NCBI GenBank assembly: GCA_002839825.1
Contig: PGYU01000002.1
Location: 133,962 to 188,938 of the forward strand
DNA: 54,977 nt
Source of the DNA: Ignavibacteriae bacterium HGW-Ignavibacteriae-1
Lineage (GTDB): Bacteria > Bacteroidota > Ignavibacteria > Kapaibacteriales > UBA2268
Reading direction: 5' to 3'
Shown here: positions 31,870 to 41,033 of the stretch, one piece after another
Position numbering within the stretch: the first letter of the stretch is position 1
How the letters are laid out: every line of letters starts with the position of its first letter
The notes under the pieces: model-generated
Database searches by the model: none
Told to the model about the DNA's origin: nothing
The model's input: the letters and a program-made list of their open reading frames with translations, nothing else
Translations under genes and position numbers: made by a program

Positions 31870-33299
31870 AATGGTTTACGTTTTATTATAATCATTTTTT
31901 CTTCAACAAGGTCGTTGATTGAATATTTGATGCCGCCAACTTTGAACCCAGATTCTTTCGAACCGCCAAAGGGCATCCAATCAACTCGGAAAGCGGTTGA
32001 ATCATTGATAATTACAGCTTTGGAATCGCTTAAAATGGCATAATTCATTGCCAAATCAATATCTTGCGTGTAAATTGCATTCTGGAACGAAAATGGAGTT
32101 TGGTTGCATTGTTTGATGATTTCGGAAATATCATCGAAAGGATTGATATTTATCACCGGACCAAAAACTTCCAAACGCATGATTGTCATATCGTAATTTG
32201 TGTTTTCGATTATAGTCGGTTCGATGCAATTCTTACCGATTTTGTTTGAACCTAACAAAACTTTGGCACCCATTGACTTGGCTTCTTTAATCCAATCCAA
32301 AACTCTGGTCAATTCATCCGGGGTTATTATAGGTCCGACGTCGGTTAAATCGTGGTTGGGGTCGCCGGTGATGAGATTTGATGCTGATTTGACCAACAAA
32401 TCCTTGACGTTTTCATATATTTCGCGGTGAATGAAGACATTTTGGGTCGATACACAGACTTGTCCGGCGTGATAAAATCCACCTTTGATAATTCCGGGAA
32501 TTGCACGAGATAAATCCGCAGATTTGTCAATCACAGCAACTGCCGTACCGCCATGTTCAAGCGAATATCCTACTCCCGGAGCAATAAGTTTTGGGATTCT
32601 CCATCCAATTTCTCCACTCCCGATAAACGTCACAAATCGAATACGCGGGTCGCTAATGATTTTCTCGATTTTACTGCCTGCGACGGGCAACACATTAATG
32701 ATTCCGTCCGGAAGTCCTGCTTTAGTGAAGTAATCGCAAATCGTAAGGCACGATAATGGTGTTGTTGATGCAGGTTTGACAATCACAGTATTACCGGCTG
32801 CGAATGCAGTCGCAACTTGATGACAAATCAAATTGACGGGATGATTGAAGGCGCTAATGGCAAGTACGGGACCTAGTGCTTGTTTGATCGTAAAAGCGAT
32901 GTGGTCTTCGGAGCCTTTTGCTCTATCCATCGTAAGTTGTTCGCCATTTAAGTTTAGTGCTTCGTCGGCTGACATTTTGACTGTATTTGCGGCTCTCGAG
33001 ACTTCGATTCGAGCATCTTTTACGGGCTTTCCGCCTTCCGCAGCTATTAAATGTGCCAACTCTTCATGATTGCTCTGAATTAATTGTGCTACGCTATATA
33101 AAATTTCCGCTCTTTGATAAGCAGGCATTTGCTTCATTACATTATCAAAATTGAATTTTGCATTAGCAACAGCTTTCTCGATTGCCTTCTCGTCAGGCAC
33201 TTCTATTCGCCCGACGATACGACCGTCATATGGGCTGATAACATCTCTAAAGTTGTTGCTGGGCTCGGCGCCGGAAATCTTTATTTTAAATTCGAACAT
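31866..33299 (-). CDS. NAD(P)-dependent aldehyde dehydrogenase family protein
   Basis: A 477-aa aldehyde dehydrogenase. It has the NAD-binding FNHPVNLI (N152), VKPASTTPLS, FTFIGSGEIGWRI, the catalytic cysteine in GQVCVS (C282) and a general-base Glu in SLEHGG (E248), where most relatives read ELGGK. It resembles the phosphonoacetaldehyde, lactaldehyde or non-phosphorylating glyceraldehyde-3-phosphate dehydrogenase subgroup, but the substrate is uncertain. I start at ATG 33299 (MFEFKIKISG). The open frame extends 67 residues further without homology and would cover the preceding gene's end. It is 1 nt after a CoA-binding protein gene and is followed by the 145-aa orphan. Confidence 0.9.
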   Translation of the reverse strand: MFEFKIKISGAEPSNNFRDVISPYDGRIVGRIEVPDEKAIEKAVANAKFNFDNVMKQMPAYQRAEILYSVAQLIQSNHEELAHLIAAEGGKPVKDARIEVSRAANTVKMSADEALNLNGEQLTMDRAKGSEDHIAFTIKQALGPVLAISAFNHPVNLICHQVATAFAAGNTVIVKPASTTPLSCLTICDYFTKAGLPDGIINVLPVAGSKIEKIISDPRIRFVTFIGSGEIGWRIPKLIAPGVGYSLEHGGTAVAVIDKSADLSRAIPGIIKGGFYHAGQVCVSTQNVFIHREIYENVKDLLVKSASNLITGDPNHDLTDVGPIITPDELTRVLDWIKEAKSMGAKVLLGSNKIGKNCIEPTIIENTNYDMTIMRLEVFGPVININPFDDISEIIKQCNQTPFSFQNAIYTQDIDLAMNYAILSDSKAVIINDSTAFRVDWMPFGGSKESGFKVGGIKYSINDLVEEKMIIIKRKPL

Positions 33300-33300
33300 C

Positions 33301-33750
33301 TTATGCCTTATTTTTATCAATTCGTAAAATATTATGAATAGCAGAATGGAATTTGTGAATTCCACTGACTGATGGTAGATACATGAGTACGCACCTGCCA
33401 CTGATGAAATTCTTATTCCGGCTTTTGAGCAAATCCAAGACTTCGGGAGTGTCAGAACCTTGGTAAATCCAAAAGTTCTCCAAATCCTTGTCAAGAGCAT
33501 CTTGTACTGCTTGCATTGTTTGCTCTTTAGGCGTCATGATAACTACTGATTTTACTTGCGGAGGCAAATCTGCTACACTCGGGAAATAGTTGTCATCTTT
33601 GGTAAATTTGGGATTGATACCATAAACACGGTGCTCAAGTGCGAGAAGTTCTTTCTCGATTTCACGGCTGAAAGCTTTCTTATCGGTGGACAAACCGACT
33701 ATTGCTAATTCCTTTTCATTCAGAAAATCATTAATCCTATCAGTCAACAT
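33301..33750 (-). CDS. CoA-binding-domain protein (YccU-like)
   Basis: A single Rossmann-like CoA-binding domain of 149 aa related to the N-terminus of succinyl-CoA synthetase alpha and YccU. Features: LAIVGLSTDKKAFSREIEKELLA (nucleotide loop), HRVYGINPKF, and GRCVLMYLP near the C-terminus. It probably binds CoA or an acyl-CoA, but no activity is established. It is the first gene of a minus-strand operon and lies 1 nt ahead of the aldehyde dehydrogenase gene, suggesting shared CoA-linked metabolism. Confidence 0.87.
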   Translation of the reverse strand: MLTDRINDFLNEKELAIVGLSTDKKAFSREIEKELLALEHRVYGINPKFTKDDNYFPSVADLPPQVKSVVIMTPKEQTMQAVQDALDKDLENFWIYQGSDTPEVLDLLKSRNKNFISGRCVLMYLPSVSGIHKFHSAIHNILRIDKNKA

Positions 33751-33819
33751 AATTTACTCCATAAATTGAATCAATTTTTAAGTGATTTACAATTGCTAAA
33801 ATACAAAAGAACTCACAAA

Positions 33820-34638
33820 CTAAACCACAATTTTGCGAATTGAATCGGGCAATTCATCGTGAATCATTTGCCAATTTGACTCTGGAGCTTTTTTGATTAT
33901 TACTAATCCCGAAGTGTCTGTCATTTTCATCATCGGGATATCGCCGAAAGAATCGCCGCAAGTTAGCATAATTTTAGAATTCGGATACACAGCTTTTAAT
34001 AATTCTACTTTGCCATGATTCCAAGTAATCGGTGGTATTAGCTGCGAATCGAGATATTCGGTATAATTATCGTCCACAATCAAATGGCTCTTTATTCCGA
34101 AGGCGTTGTCGGGATTGATTCCCAGATAATTATTCGCAATATATCGTACCGAATAATGTGCCGATGCCGACACGACTGCTACCTTGAATCCAGCTAATTT
34201 AAGTACGGTCGCCAAAGCATACATGTTTTGATTGACTTTTGGAGCCTTGAATTTGAATATTTCGCCTTCGATATTGTATTCAATTTCATCTTCAGGGTGA
34301 TTGAGCAGATAATCGCACGTGCTATAAATGTTGTCAAGTGTTATGCCTGCCATCGCTTTGATGATTTCTGAATAAGCGTTCAGATGGTCCCCTGCTTGCA
34401 GCATCTCATTATATTTTTTCCAAGATAATGGCAAATCCTTCCCTTGGCTTAAAAAATGCAGATAAAGCGATTCGCAAATATCGCCATCGAGCAATGTCCA
34501 ATCCATATCAAATACAGCAAGTGGCGGATTTGCCTCATCAAATGTGGTGTCCTTGATTAATAACACAATTGATACTGCGATTTCATAAGGCAATTTTTCG
34601 AGAATTTTGTCTATATAAAGCTGTTTTGATTCAATCAT
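33820..34638 (-). CDS. HAD-superfamily phosphatase (SerB-like subgroup)
   Basis: A 272-aa haloacid dehalogenase-type hydrolase. Motif I is VFDMDWTLLDGD (D-x-D-x-T, nucleophile Asp and acid-base Asp), motif II VVSASAHY (Ser), motif III a Lys in the HGKVELL region, and motif IV CGDSFGDIPMM (GDSxxD). The helical cap after motif I fits phosphoserine-phosphatase-like members. The substrate is unknown. It is separated from neighbours by 69 nt and 149 nt and appears to stand alone. Confidence 0.87.
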   Translation of the reverse strand: MIESKQLYIDKILEKLPYEIAVSIVLLIKDTTFDEANPPLAVFDMDWTLLDGDICESLYLHFLSQGKDLPLSWKKYNEMLQAGDHLNAYSEIIKAMAGITLDNIYSTCDYLLNHPEDEIEYNIEGEIFKFKAPKVNQNMYALATVLKLAGFKVAVVSASAHYSVRYIANNYLGINPDNAFGIKSHLIVDDNYTEYLDSQLIPPITWNHGKVELLKAVYPNSKIMLTCGDSFGDIPMMKMTDTSGLVIIKKAPESNWQMIHDELPDSIRKIVV

Positions 34639-34737
34639 TTTATTTTCATTTCGATTTATTTAATTTTTGTAGCTAACGAAGAAAGCGTTTTTAGCTTGTA
34701 ATTTTCCCAAAAATTCATTCTAATTAGACCATAAATA

Positions 34738-34770
34738 CAAAAGCTCCCGGAAAAATCGCCGAGAGCCTTT
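34738..34770 (-). terminator. Terminator after the S8 peptidase gene
   Basis: On the minus strand AAGGCTCTCGG pairs with CCGGGAGCTTT (11 bp with two G-U wobbles) around a short loop, and a T-run follows. It lies about 20 nt past the peptidase stop codon. Confidence 0.65.
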
Positions 34771-34787
34771 GTCGAATTTAATTATAA

Positions 34788-37700
34788 TTATTTCTTAATG
34801 ATTTTGGTGGTTGCTTTGTCCGAATCGCTTTCGACAACTATCAGGTATGTTCCTGAAGCTAAGTTGTTGATTTCGAGCTGAGTTTCAATGTTCCAAACCG
34901 AATGGAACAATACTTGGCTAAGTATATTTCCACTAAGATCAATCACCGATACAGTAGCGTTTGTTTCTTCTGCAAAATCAGCCACAACGTTCACTAAATC
35001 TGTTGCGGGATTTGGGAATGAAGCCATAACCATATTGCCATTGTCACCGGCAATGAATTCTTCGTCAATAGCCTCTTTGCGAAGTGAAACGACTACCATC
35101 ATTTGCTTTGTTTCGCTCAAGCAACCAGTCTCATCGGTACAATTTACATTAAATCGGTGGACACCGATTTTTGCTAACCAATTTTGAGATTCCGATTGAC
35201 TTAATGCTCCGCCTTTGTCGGTGGACCAAAAGTAAGTGTTATTCGGGTCGTAATCCAAAACAAAATCATCCAAATTGATAACAGTATTGCGTTTTACAGT
35301 TCTCACGTATGGCACATATACCAAGGGTGGTTGAGTGACTGTCAGTTTCAAAAACTCGCTATGCTTAAGTCCTGACATATTATCAGTAACAGTCAGCTTA
35401 TAATTTGTATTGTATGATGGGCTTATTACGGTAGGCGTTAAAACATTCGGGTTGGATAGCCCGTATGCCGGATGCCAATTGTAAGTGTAATTGCCCGAGC
35501 CACCTGTAACGGTGAGATTGCCGTAAGAACCACTTTCGCAATCGCTCCCCCAATTATTGCCTAATTCCACAGGGATAGTCTTGCAAGTAGTCATATCAAT
35601 CAAATCAATTTTCAATGGCTTAACCAATCCGAAAAAGTCGAGAATTTTTGCCATCGCAACGTCGCGAGTTGAGGGGCAAGACGCATCAACTAAGTGCCCT
35701 ATTGAATATGAAGAAGTAACCGTGCGGTGTCCCGCCGGACTACTGCAAGCTATCATAGTATTGCCCCAACCAAGATTTTCAAATAAGGCAAAACCACCTG
35801 CCGAAGCATTAGGGAATAATTTGTCTGTCATTGTGGTAAGCGGTTGCGTTGTATTGAAATAGGTCAAACCGTCTGCAAAAGTACCTGAAACGCCTTTAAA
35901 CTGATTGATTGGGTTTGCTCCGGATGAATATGATGCTGACTGTAGTCCGAACATATAGCCCATGTATGAGCCTAATCCCATTGAGCCGAAAAACTTTTGT
36001 GAAAAGTGTGAAGATGCTTCTACATAAAGACGTCCGCCTGTAGCAATATAATTATAAATAGCATTGAAGTTGGCTGTTGTCGGTGTATATACCGGCGATT
36101 CCGAATGGTGACCATAGCTAATGAAAGCAGCTTTAAATCCGCTCAAAGATGGAGGTAAAGTGTTGGTGTAAACAGCATCGTAATTATTTGCTTCGAGGTA
36201 TTGCTTAATATAAGCTCCACTTTGGAAATTTGAAGCAGGATTCGGTTCATAGACAAGCACTCCACCGGCGACAACAATATCGAAATAAATTTTGTCCGGA
36301 TTGAGCATTTCTTCTTCGGTTTCAATTTGAATATAAACTTTACTAATTTTGGGTTTTGCTTGCGGTTTCGCTTGTGCAAGCATTCTATTTTGCAAAATGA
36401 CTATATCATCACCAACAAGTTTGTGTATTTCATAAGAATTATAAGGAATATGTATATCAGGGTCATCGCTTTTCAAGCTGAAGGTGACTTTGTCCGACCC
36501 GTTGAATTCGTTAAAATTAACCATGTAAACCTTGATTCTGAACATTTCGCCCGGCTCTACCATATTATTGGCGTTATCGTCAATAATTTGCGAACTAAGC
36601 GGATACAGTCGTAATGGCTTACGGAAATTAAACTCATCATCTGTTAGAGCACGGTAGGCATTGATTCTGCCTTCGCCCAATTTGTTTACAAACTGAGGAT
36701 TCAAATGGTCAATCGGATCTGAAGTCCCGACAATCCTTCTTTTAATCTGATTTGGAGCCAAATTAGGATAATAAGATTTCACTAAGCCTGCTAGCCCTGC
36801 GACCATAGGCGAAGCCATTGATGTACCTTGAAATTTTGCATACGAATTAACAGGAACAGCCGCAAGAATACCGCCATCAACCGTTACATCGCCACCCGGA
36901 GCCGAGACATCAACTGCATGACCGTAAGTCGAATAATATGTTTTTTTGTCCTTTGAAGTTACTGATGCTACAGAAAGCACATTCGGATAAGAAGCAGGGA
37001 GAAAATGATTGTCGTTGTTGCCATTTCCCGAAGCGGCTACAAGCGTTATACCTAAAGAGTTAAGGTATCCGAATATATCAATCAACGAAGGCGAAAATCC
37101 GCCGCCGCCCCAGCTCATATTGATTACATCAACTCCGATGGCTCCCATATAGAGCAAACCTTGGTCAACATTATAAAGCGATTGACCCGAGCTGTTGTGG
37201 CTGTGTTTTGTACCTACAAACTTCACATTCCAACTGATTGATGCAACGCCGATACCATTATTTGTGGCGCCTGCTGCAATACTTGCTACGTGAGTGCCAT
37301 GTCTGTTTTGAGCAGAACCATTAGGGTCGTTGGGTGCAGTGCCGTCAGCAGTGTAGAAGTTGAATCCAATTACATCGTCAATGTAGCCGTTCCCGTCCGA
37401 ATCTTTGCCGTCAATAGCTGCGGGATTGATAACTAATCTTCCGCTTTGTTCGATTAGAATCGGCTCGTCTTTGTTAGTCCATTCGGCTTCGTTTATCTTA
37501 AGATTGGGCAATAAATCGGGGTGATACCATTGAACGCCCGTATCATGAATCCCAATTAATACTTCACGAATGCCATTTTCCCCTTTGTGCACTGCCCAAG
37601 CAGCTTCGGCTTGAACTTGTGCAAATTGGAACATTTGGCTGTATGACTCGTCGTCCGGCATATCGAAAGCGTCATAAACCCAGATTGGTTCAGCAGATTC

Positions 37701-38111
37701 GATGTTTTCATCACGAAGCAAAGCAGTAATTACACGATTGTGGTCAATAGTTTCATCAATATATATCGTATAATAACGCTCCAATTCTTGGACGTATTCT
37801 TGCACCATTGGTACATCTGCATTAGGCAATTTGTAGTTGGGATTGATTTCACCAAACGAGCGTTCGGTTTTATATGTCCCGAATGAGCGCAGTGTATTGT
37901 CCAAATTTGCCACACCAAAGAATCCGTTTAATGAGTTCGGCGCCGATTGCATAATCATAGCTCGGGCGGATGCTTCGTCAGTCAGCTTTACTTTGATAAT
38001 TCCGCGTATAAACCTGTTCCCGGATTGGTCATATCCTATATTATCGTCCATTCCGTAAATAGAATTGCCTGCAAAGAGCATAAGAAAAAGCAATAGTAAT
38101 GAAGTTTTCAT
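34788..38111 (-). CDS. Secreted S8 (subtilisin-like) serine peptidase with T9SS domain
   Basis: An exported protease of 1107 aa. Signal peptide 1-20; propeptide-like region about 30-145; catalytic domain about 165-485 with an intact triad D190 (IGIHDTGV), H271 (HGTHVA) and S431 (GTSMASP), and oxyanion Asn N363 (SGNGNN). D-rich segments (DSDGNGYIDD) look like calcium sites. Beyond it lies a region of unknown role (about 500-870), a PKD-like segment (SGNYTYNWHPAYG near 900), and a C-terminal T9SS type A sorting domain (SFPNPATDLVNVVADF ... NLASGTYLIVVES, about 1030-1107). It should act at the cell surface or outside, probably digesting proteins. Confidence 0.93.
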   Translation of the reverse strand: MKTSLLLLFLMLFAGNSIYGMDDNIGYDQSGNRFIRGIIKVKLTDEASARAMIMQSAPNSLNGFFGVANLDNTLRSFGTYKTERSFGEINPNYKLPNADVPMVQEYVQELERYYTIYIDETIDHNRVITALLRDENIESAEPIWVYDAFDMPDDESYSQMFQFAQVQAEAAWAVHKGENGIREVLIGIHDTGVQWYHPDLLPNLKINEAEWTNKDEPILIEQSGRLVINPAAIDGKDSDGNGYIDDVIGFNFYTADGTAPNDPNGSAQNRHGTHVASIAAGATNNGIGVASISWNVKFVGTKHSHNSSGQSLYNVDQGLLYMGAIGVDVINMSWGGGGFSPSLIDIFGYLNSLGITLVAASGNGNNDNHFLPASYPNVLSVASVTSKDKKTYYSTYGHAVDVSAPGGDVTVDGGILAAVPVNSYAKFQGTSMASPMVAGLAGLVKSYYPNLAPNQIKRRIVGTSDPIDHLNPQFVNKLGEGRINAYRALTDDEFNFRKPLRLYPLSSQIIDDNANNMVEPGEMFRIKVYMVNFNEFNGSDKVTFSLKSDDPDIHIPYNSYEIHKLVGDDIVILQNRMLAQAKPQAKPKISKVYIQIETEEEMLNPDKIYFDIVVAGGVLVYEPNPASNFQSGAYIKQYLEANNYDAVYTNTLPPSLSGFKAAFISYGHHSESPVYTPTTANFNAIYNYIATGGRLYVEASSHFSQKFFGSMGLGSYMGYMFGLQSASYSSGANPINQFKGVSGTFADGLTYFNTTQPLTTMTDKLFPNASAGGFALFENLGWGNTMIACSSPAGHRTVTSSYSIGHLVDASCPSTRDVAMAKILDFFGLVKPLKIDLIDMTTCKTIPVELGNNWGSDCESGSYGNLTVTGGSGNYTYNWHPAYGLSNPNVLTPTVISPSYNTNYKLTVTDNMSGLKHSEFLKLTVTQPPLVYVPYVRTVKRNTVINLDDFVLDYDPNNTYFWSTDKGGALSQSESQNWLAKIGVHRFNVNCTDETGCLSETKQMMVVVSLRKEAIDEEFIAGDNGNMVMASFPNPATDLVNVVADFAEETNATVSVIDLSGNILSQVLFHSVWNIETQLEINNLASGTYLIVVESDSDKATTKIIKK

Positions 38112-38399
38112 GAGGGTTCCTCTATATAATTTTCAAAAAAGCATTGTATTTGATTTTGTTTGTATTCATAATGTTGATAGGTTAATGTTATGATTCAACT
38201 AAGGATGTTGAAGCATTATGATGGAAATTTAATCATATTTCGTAAATATTTTTAATTTTTAACTCGAAATTTCATATTAATCAAACTTACAAAAAAAAAT
38301 CTTATACCCAAAAATTAATTTAATTCGTCAGATAGAGTTGTGCAGTTAAACTGTTTTATTCATTATCTTGTTTTGTTTAATTTGAATGGAGTTTTTGAA

Positions 38400-39407
38400 A
38401 TGCTTACAATACGTACTTTAATTTTCGTTGTGGTATTATTTGCTATGGAATATACCGCATTTTCTCAATCCCCCTTTTATCGCAGATATGAAGGCAAATA
38501 CGGAAAACAACACATGGTGGTAAACTTTTCATATCAAGCCGGAGGGCTTAGTGGAAATTATTATATCAAAGATAACCCTGTGGTTAAAGAGTTTGGCGGA
38601 AAGAGTACGCTTGCCGGTACTTATGCATATTTTGAAATTTTGAGCGATTCTGCTCAAGTAGGCACTTCTGCTATCGAAACATTGAGCGGAGTTCTTGCAG
38701 GTCCAAAATTTGACGGGTCACACCGAATTGCAGAAACGAATCAGTCAACTCAATTTTCGCTCAGAGAAGGCTATAAGGACGCGACAGAAATCAAGCTCAA
38801 TACAATTCGTGATGACGTCCGGAAATCCGACTACGGGATGGTATTGTACATTACAATCAATTACCCACTGATTGGCGAAAAAGTTTTCGATGACGCTGTT
38901 AAAGTTTATACAGATTCCTTTATTGGCTCCGGCAAAAAACCCATGATGGATTATCTCGACGAGACGATTGCAAATTACAAGAAAATCGTATCCGATACCA
39001 ACAACACTGCTCCTCCACGCAAAAACTATCGTATAATGACTGATGTTCAGATGAACGACCGCAATATTGTTTCGGTTCATTTGGCAGGAACTATCAAAGA
39101 AGATGAAAAGGATGAGATAAAAAGCGACTTTATCTTGAATTATAACAAAGAGTCAAACTCCGTAATTACAACCGATAATATTTTGAAGGGAGAATGGACA
39201 AAGTTAGTTAACGAAAGATTTAAAGATACTTTCAACGATGAGAAAATAAATTATCAAGCATCTAATACAGTTGGCAAACAAAATTTTATCGTCCAAGCTG
39301 ACGGAATTAAATTTCTGATAACCGATTCCAAACATGTTCCAATTCATCAAATTAAGTTAACTTACAATGAATTGAACGAGTTTTTGACAGGAAGTTTGCC
39401 CTTATAA
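38400..39407 (+). CDS. Secreted hypothetical protein with DUF3298/PdaC-like region
   Basis: A 335-aa exported protein. The ATG at 38400 gives a good signal peptide (MLTIRTLIFVVVLFAMEYTAFSQ); a GTG at 38340 would add a spurious hydrophobic prefix. Residues about 25-115 form an unrecognised beta-rich domain (FYRRYEGKYG, GGLSGNYYIKDN). The C-terminal 200 residues (ITINYPLIGEKVFDDAVKVY ... FILNYNKESNSVITTDNIL) resemble the DUF3298/DUF4163 region of RsiV/PdaC-type proteins, a weak match read by eye. It is monocistronic, with a strong terminator after it. Confidence 0.72.
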   Translation: MLTIRTLIFVVVLFAMEYTAFSQSPFYRRYEGKYGKQHMVVNFSYQAGGLSGNYYIKDNPVVKEFGGKSTLAGTYAYFEILSDSAQVGTSAIETLSGVLAGPKFDGSHRIAETNQSTQFSLREGYKDATEIKLNTIRDDVRKSDYGMVLYITINYPLIGEKVFDDAVKVYTDSFIGSGKKPMMDYLDETIANYKKIVSDTNNTAPPRKNYRIMTDVQMNDRNIVSVHLAGTIKEDEKDEIKSDFILNYNKESNSVITTDNILKGEWTKLVNERFKDTFNDEKINYQASNTVGKQNFIVQADGIKFLITDSKHVPIHQIKLTYNELNEFLTGSLPL

Positions 39408-39424
39408 TCTTTACAAAAAATAAT

Positions 39425-39464
39425 AAACACTCCGAATCATTCTTGGGCGATTCGGAGTGTTTTG
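39425..39464. terminator. Bidirectional terminator
   Basis: AACACTCCGAATC (39426-39438) pairs perfectly with GATTCGGAGTGTT (39449-39461) around a 10-nt loop, with TTTTG on the plus side. It lies between the converging genes 38400-39407 and 39483-39824 and can serve both. Confidence 0.85.
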
Positions 39465-39482
39465 TTTAATACCTCAACAATG

Positions 39483-39824
39483 CTATTGGTCGAGTGCTGC
39501 TAAAGCTTCTTCGATTGTCGGATAAAACTCAAAAACTTCGTCTATCTTGGTCATTGACATCAAACTTTTTACAAATCCCTTAACTCCTACTAAAATTACA
39601 GGAATTGCGTGCTCGCGAAGTTGTCTGTTAGCAAGTAACAAGGCACCAAGCCCGGAACTGTCCACCGCATCTACGTTCGACATATTCACGATTAGAGCTT
39701 CGATGTCCGGTTGCGCCAATACGAGCAGCTTTGCTTTGAGTTCGGCAGAAACATCAGATTCGACTGATTTGTTTTTCATGTCAAGAATGACAATGTTATC
39801 TTTATATTCAACTGTATAATGCAT
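39483..39824 (-). CDS. STAS-domain anti-sigma factor antagonist-like protein
   Basis: A 113-aa single-domain STAS protein of the SpoIIAA/RsbV type. It has the phosphorylatable Ser motif VDSSGLGALL near residue 56 and the preceding VNMSNVDAV strand. Such proteins are switched by phosphorylation and regulate anti-sigma factors or larger signalling proteins. No partner kinase or sigma factor gene is adjacent, so the target is unknown. It is monocistronic and converges with the upstream secreted-protein gene. Confidence 0.9.
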   Translation of the reverse strand: MHYTVEYKDNIVILDMKNKSVESDVSAELKAKLLVLAQPDIEALIVNMSNVDAVDSSGLGALLLANRQLREHAIPVILVGVKGFVKSLMSMTKIDEVFEFYPTIEEALAALDQ

Positions 39825-39876
39825 AAAAATGCTTAAATTTGTTTTGGAAAATTAGCAAAAAATACATATACAATAT

Positions 39877-40923
39877 ATGAAATCATTGAGTAATCCCAAA
39901 ATATTTATTATAAGATTGAGTTCGATTGGCGATATTATTCTCACGACGGCTCTAATCAGAATCATTCGGAATTCACATCCCGAACACGAACTGTATTATA
40001 TCACCGATAAGAAATATAGCTCGATACTTAGATATAATCGCCATTTGAACGGAACAATCGTTTATGATAAGTCAATGAATGTCGCCGAGTCAATTAATTT
40101 TAGTAGGCAACTAAACCCCGAAATGACCAAAAAAGATATTGTGATTGATTTGCATAATAATTTGCGAACTTCGCTTATCAAATTTTTTCTGAAGGCAAAA
40201 AAGGTATCCGTCTCCAAAAATCGAATTTTCAAACTTGCACTGACCACATTTCAGAAGAATATTAGCGGCAAACATTTGAGTATTCCGCAGCTTTATTTTG
40301 ATACTGCCGCAAAAGCGATGAAGCTTGAAGATGACGGATTAGGCTTGGAATTTTGGCTCGAATCTGACAAAGCCGCCGGCAAATACCTTCCACATGAACG
40401 ACAGAAATCAGTTTCGGATACGCCTAAAATTACGATTGCACCCGGGGCGACATACTTTACAAAACGCTGGCTCCCTGAAAATTTCCTTGCAGTAGCTCAA
40501 ATGCTGCATAAAAAATTTAACGCAGAAATTTCGTTGGTTGGTGGCGAGTCCGATATCGAATTATGCCAATATATCGAAGAAAACTTCAAGCAAGGTTCAA
40601 TTTCCAATCATGCCGGAAAATTAGACCTTGTCCAAAGTGCCACGCTCATTCGCGAGAGCGATTTGCTTCTGACTAACGACACAGGAATGATGCACGTTGC
40701 CGCAGCCATGCAAACGCCCGTCGTTGCGATATTCGGCTCATCTGTCAAAGATTTGGGATTTGAGCCCTATCGCACTCCAAATATTGTGCTTGAAAGCGAG
40801 TTAGATTGTCGCCCATGTTCGCACATTGGCAGAAAATCTTGTCCAAAGGGACATTTCAATTGTATGAAATCAATTTTACCTCAACACGTTGTTACAAATA
40901 TTGCTCAATTACTCGGAAAATGA
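39877..40923 (+). CDS. Glycosyltransferase family 9 (heptosyltransferase-like)
   Basis: A GT-B glycosyltransferase of 348 aa, likely adding a heptose or related sugar to lipopolysaccharide core. Signatures: IFIIRLSSIGDIILTTALI (N-terminal acceptor motif), APGATYFTKRWLPENF and DTGMMHVAAAMQTPVVAIFGSS (donor-binding). A Cys-rich stretch, CRPCSHIGRKSCPKGHFNC near residue 308, is common in GT9 proteins. It is complete, and its substrate is inferred from family. It lies 52 nt after the STAS start in the divergent orientation. Confidence 0.9.
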   Translation: MKSLSNPKIFIIRLSSIGDIILTTALIRIIRNSHPEHELYYITDKKYSSILRYNRHLNGTIVYDKSMNVAESINFSRQLNPEMTKKDIVIDLHNNLRTSLIKFFLKAKKVSVSKNRIFKLALTTFQKNISGKHLSIPQLYFDTAAKAMKLEDDGLGLEFWLESDKAAGKYLPHERQKSVSDTPKITIAPGATYFTKRWLPENFLAVAQMLHKKFNAEISLVGGESDIELCQYIEENFKQGSISNHAGKLDLVQSATLIRESDLLLTNDTGMMHVAAAMQTPVVAIFGSSVKDLGFEPYRTPNIVLESELDCRPCSHIGRKSCPKGHFNCMKSILPQHVVTNIAQLLGK

Positions 40924-41033
40924 TAGCAAAAGAGACTTTTTTGAAAAATATTTCTATTAGAGGTTATTTTCATATTGCTTATCATGCGGAATTTCACGAT
41001 ATTTGTAAATAATTTGATAATTCGGAAAAGAAG

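Noticed and set aside
33300-33500. 67-residue N-terminal extension of the aldehyde dehydrogenase frame
   Set aside because: It overlaps the preceding CoA-binding gene in another frame; the ATG at 33299 gives normal family length and follows that gene's stop by 1 nt.
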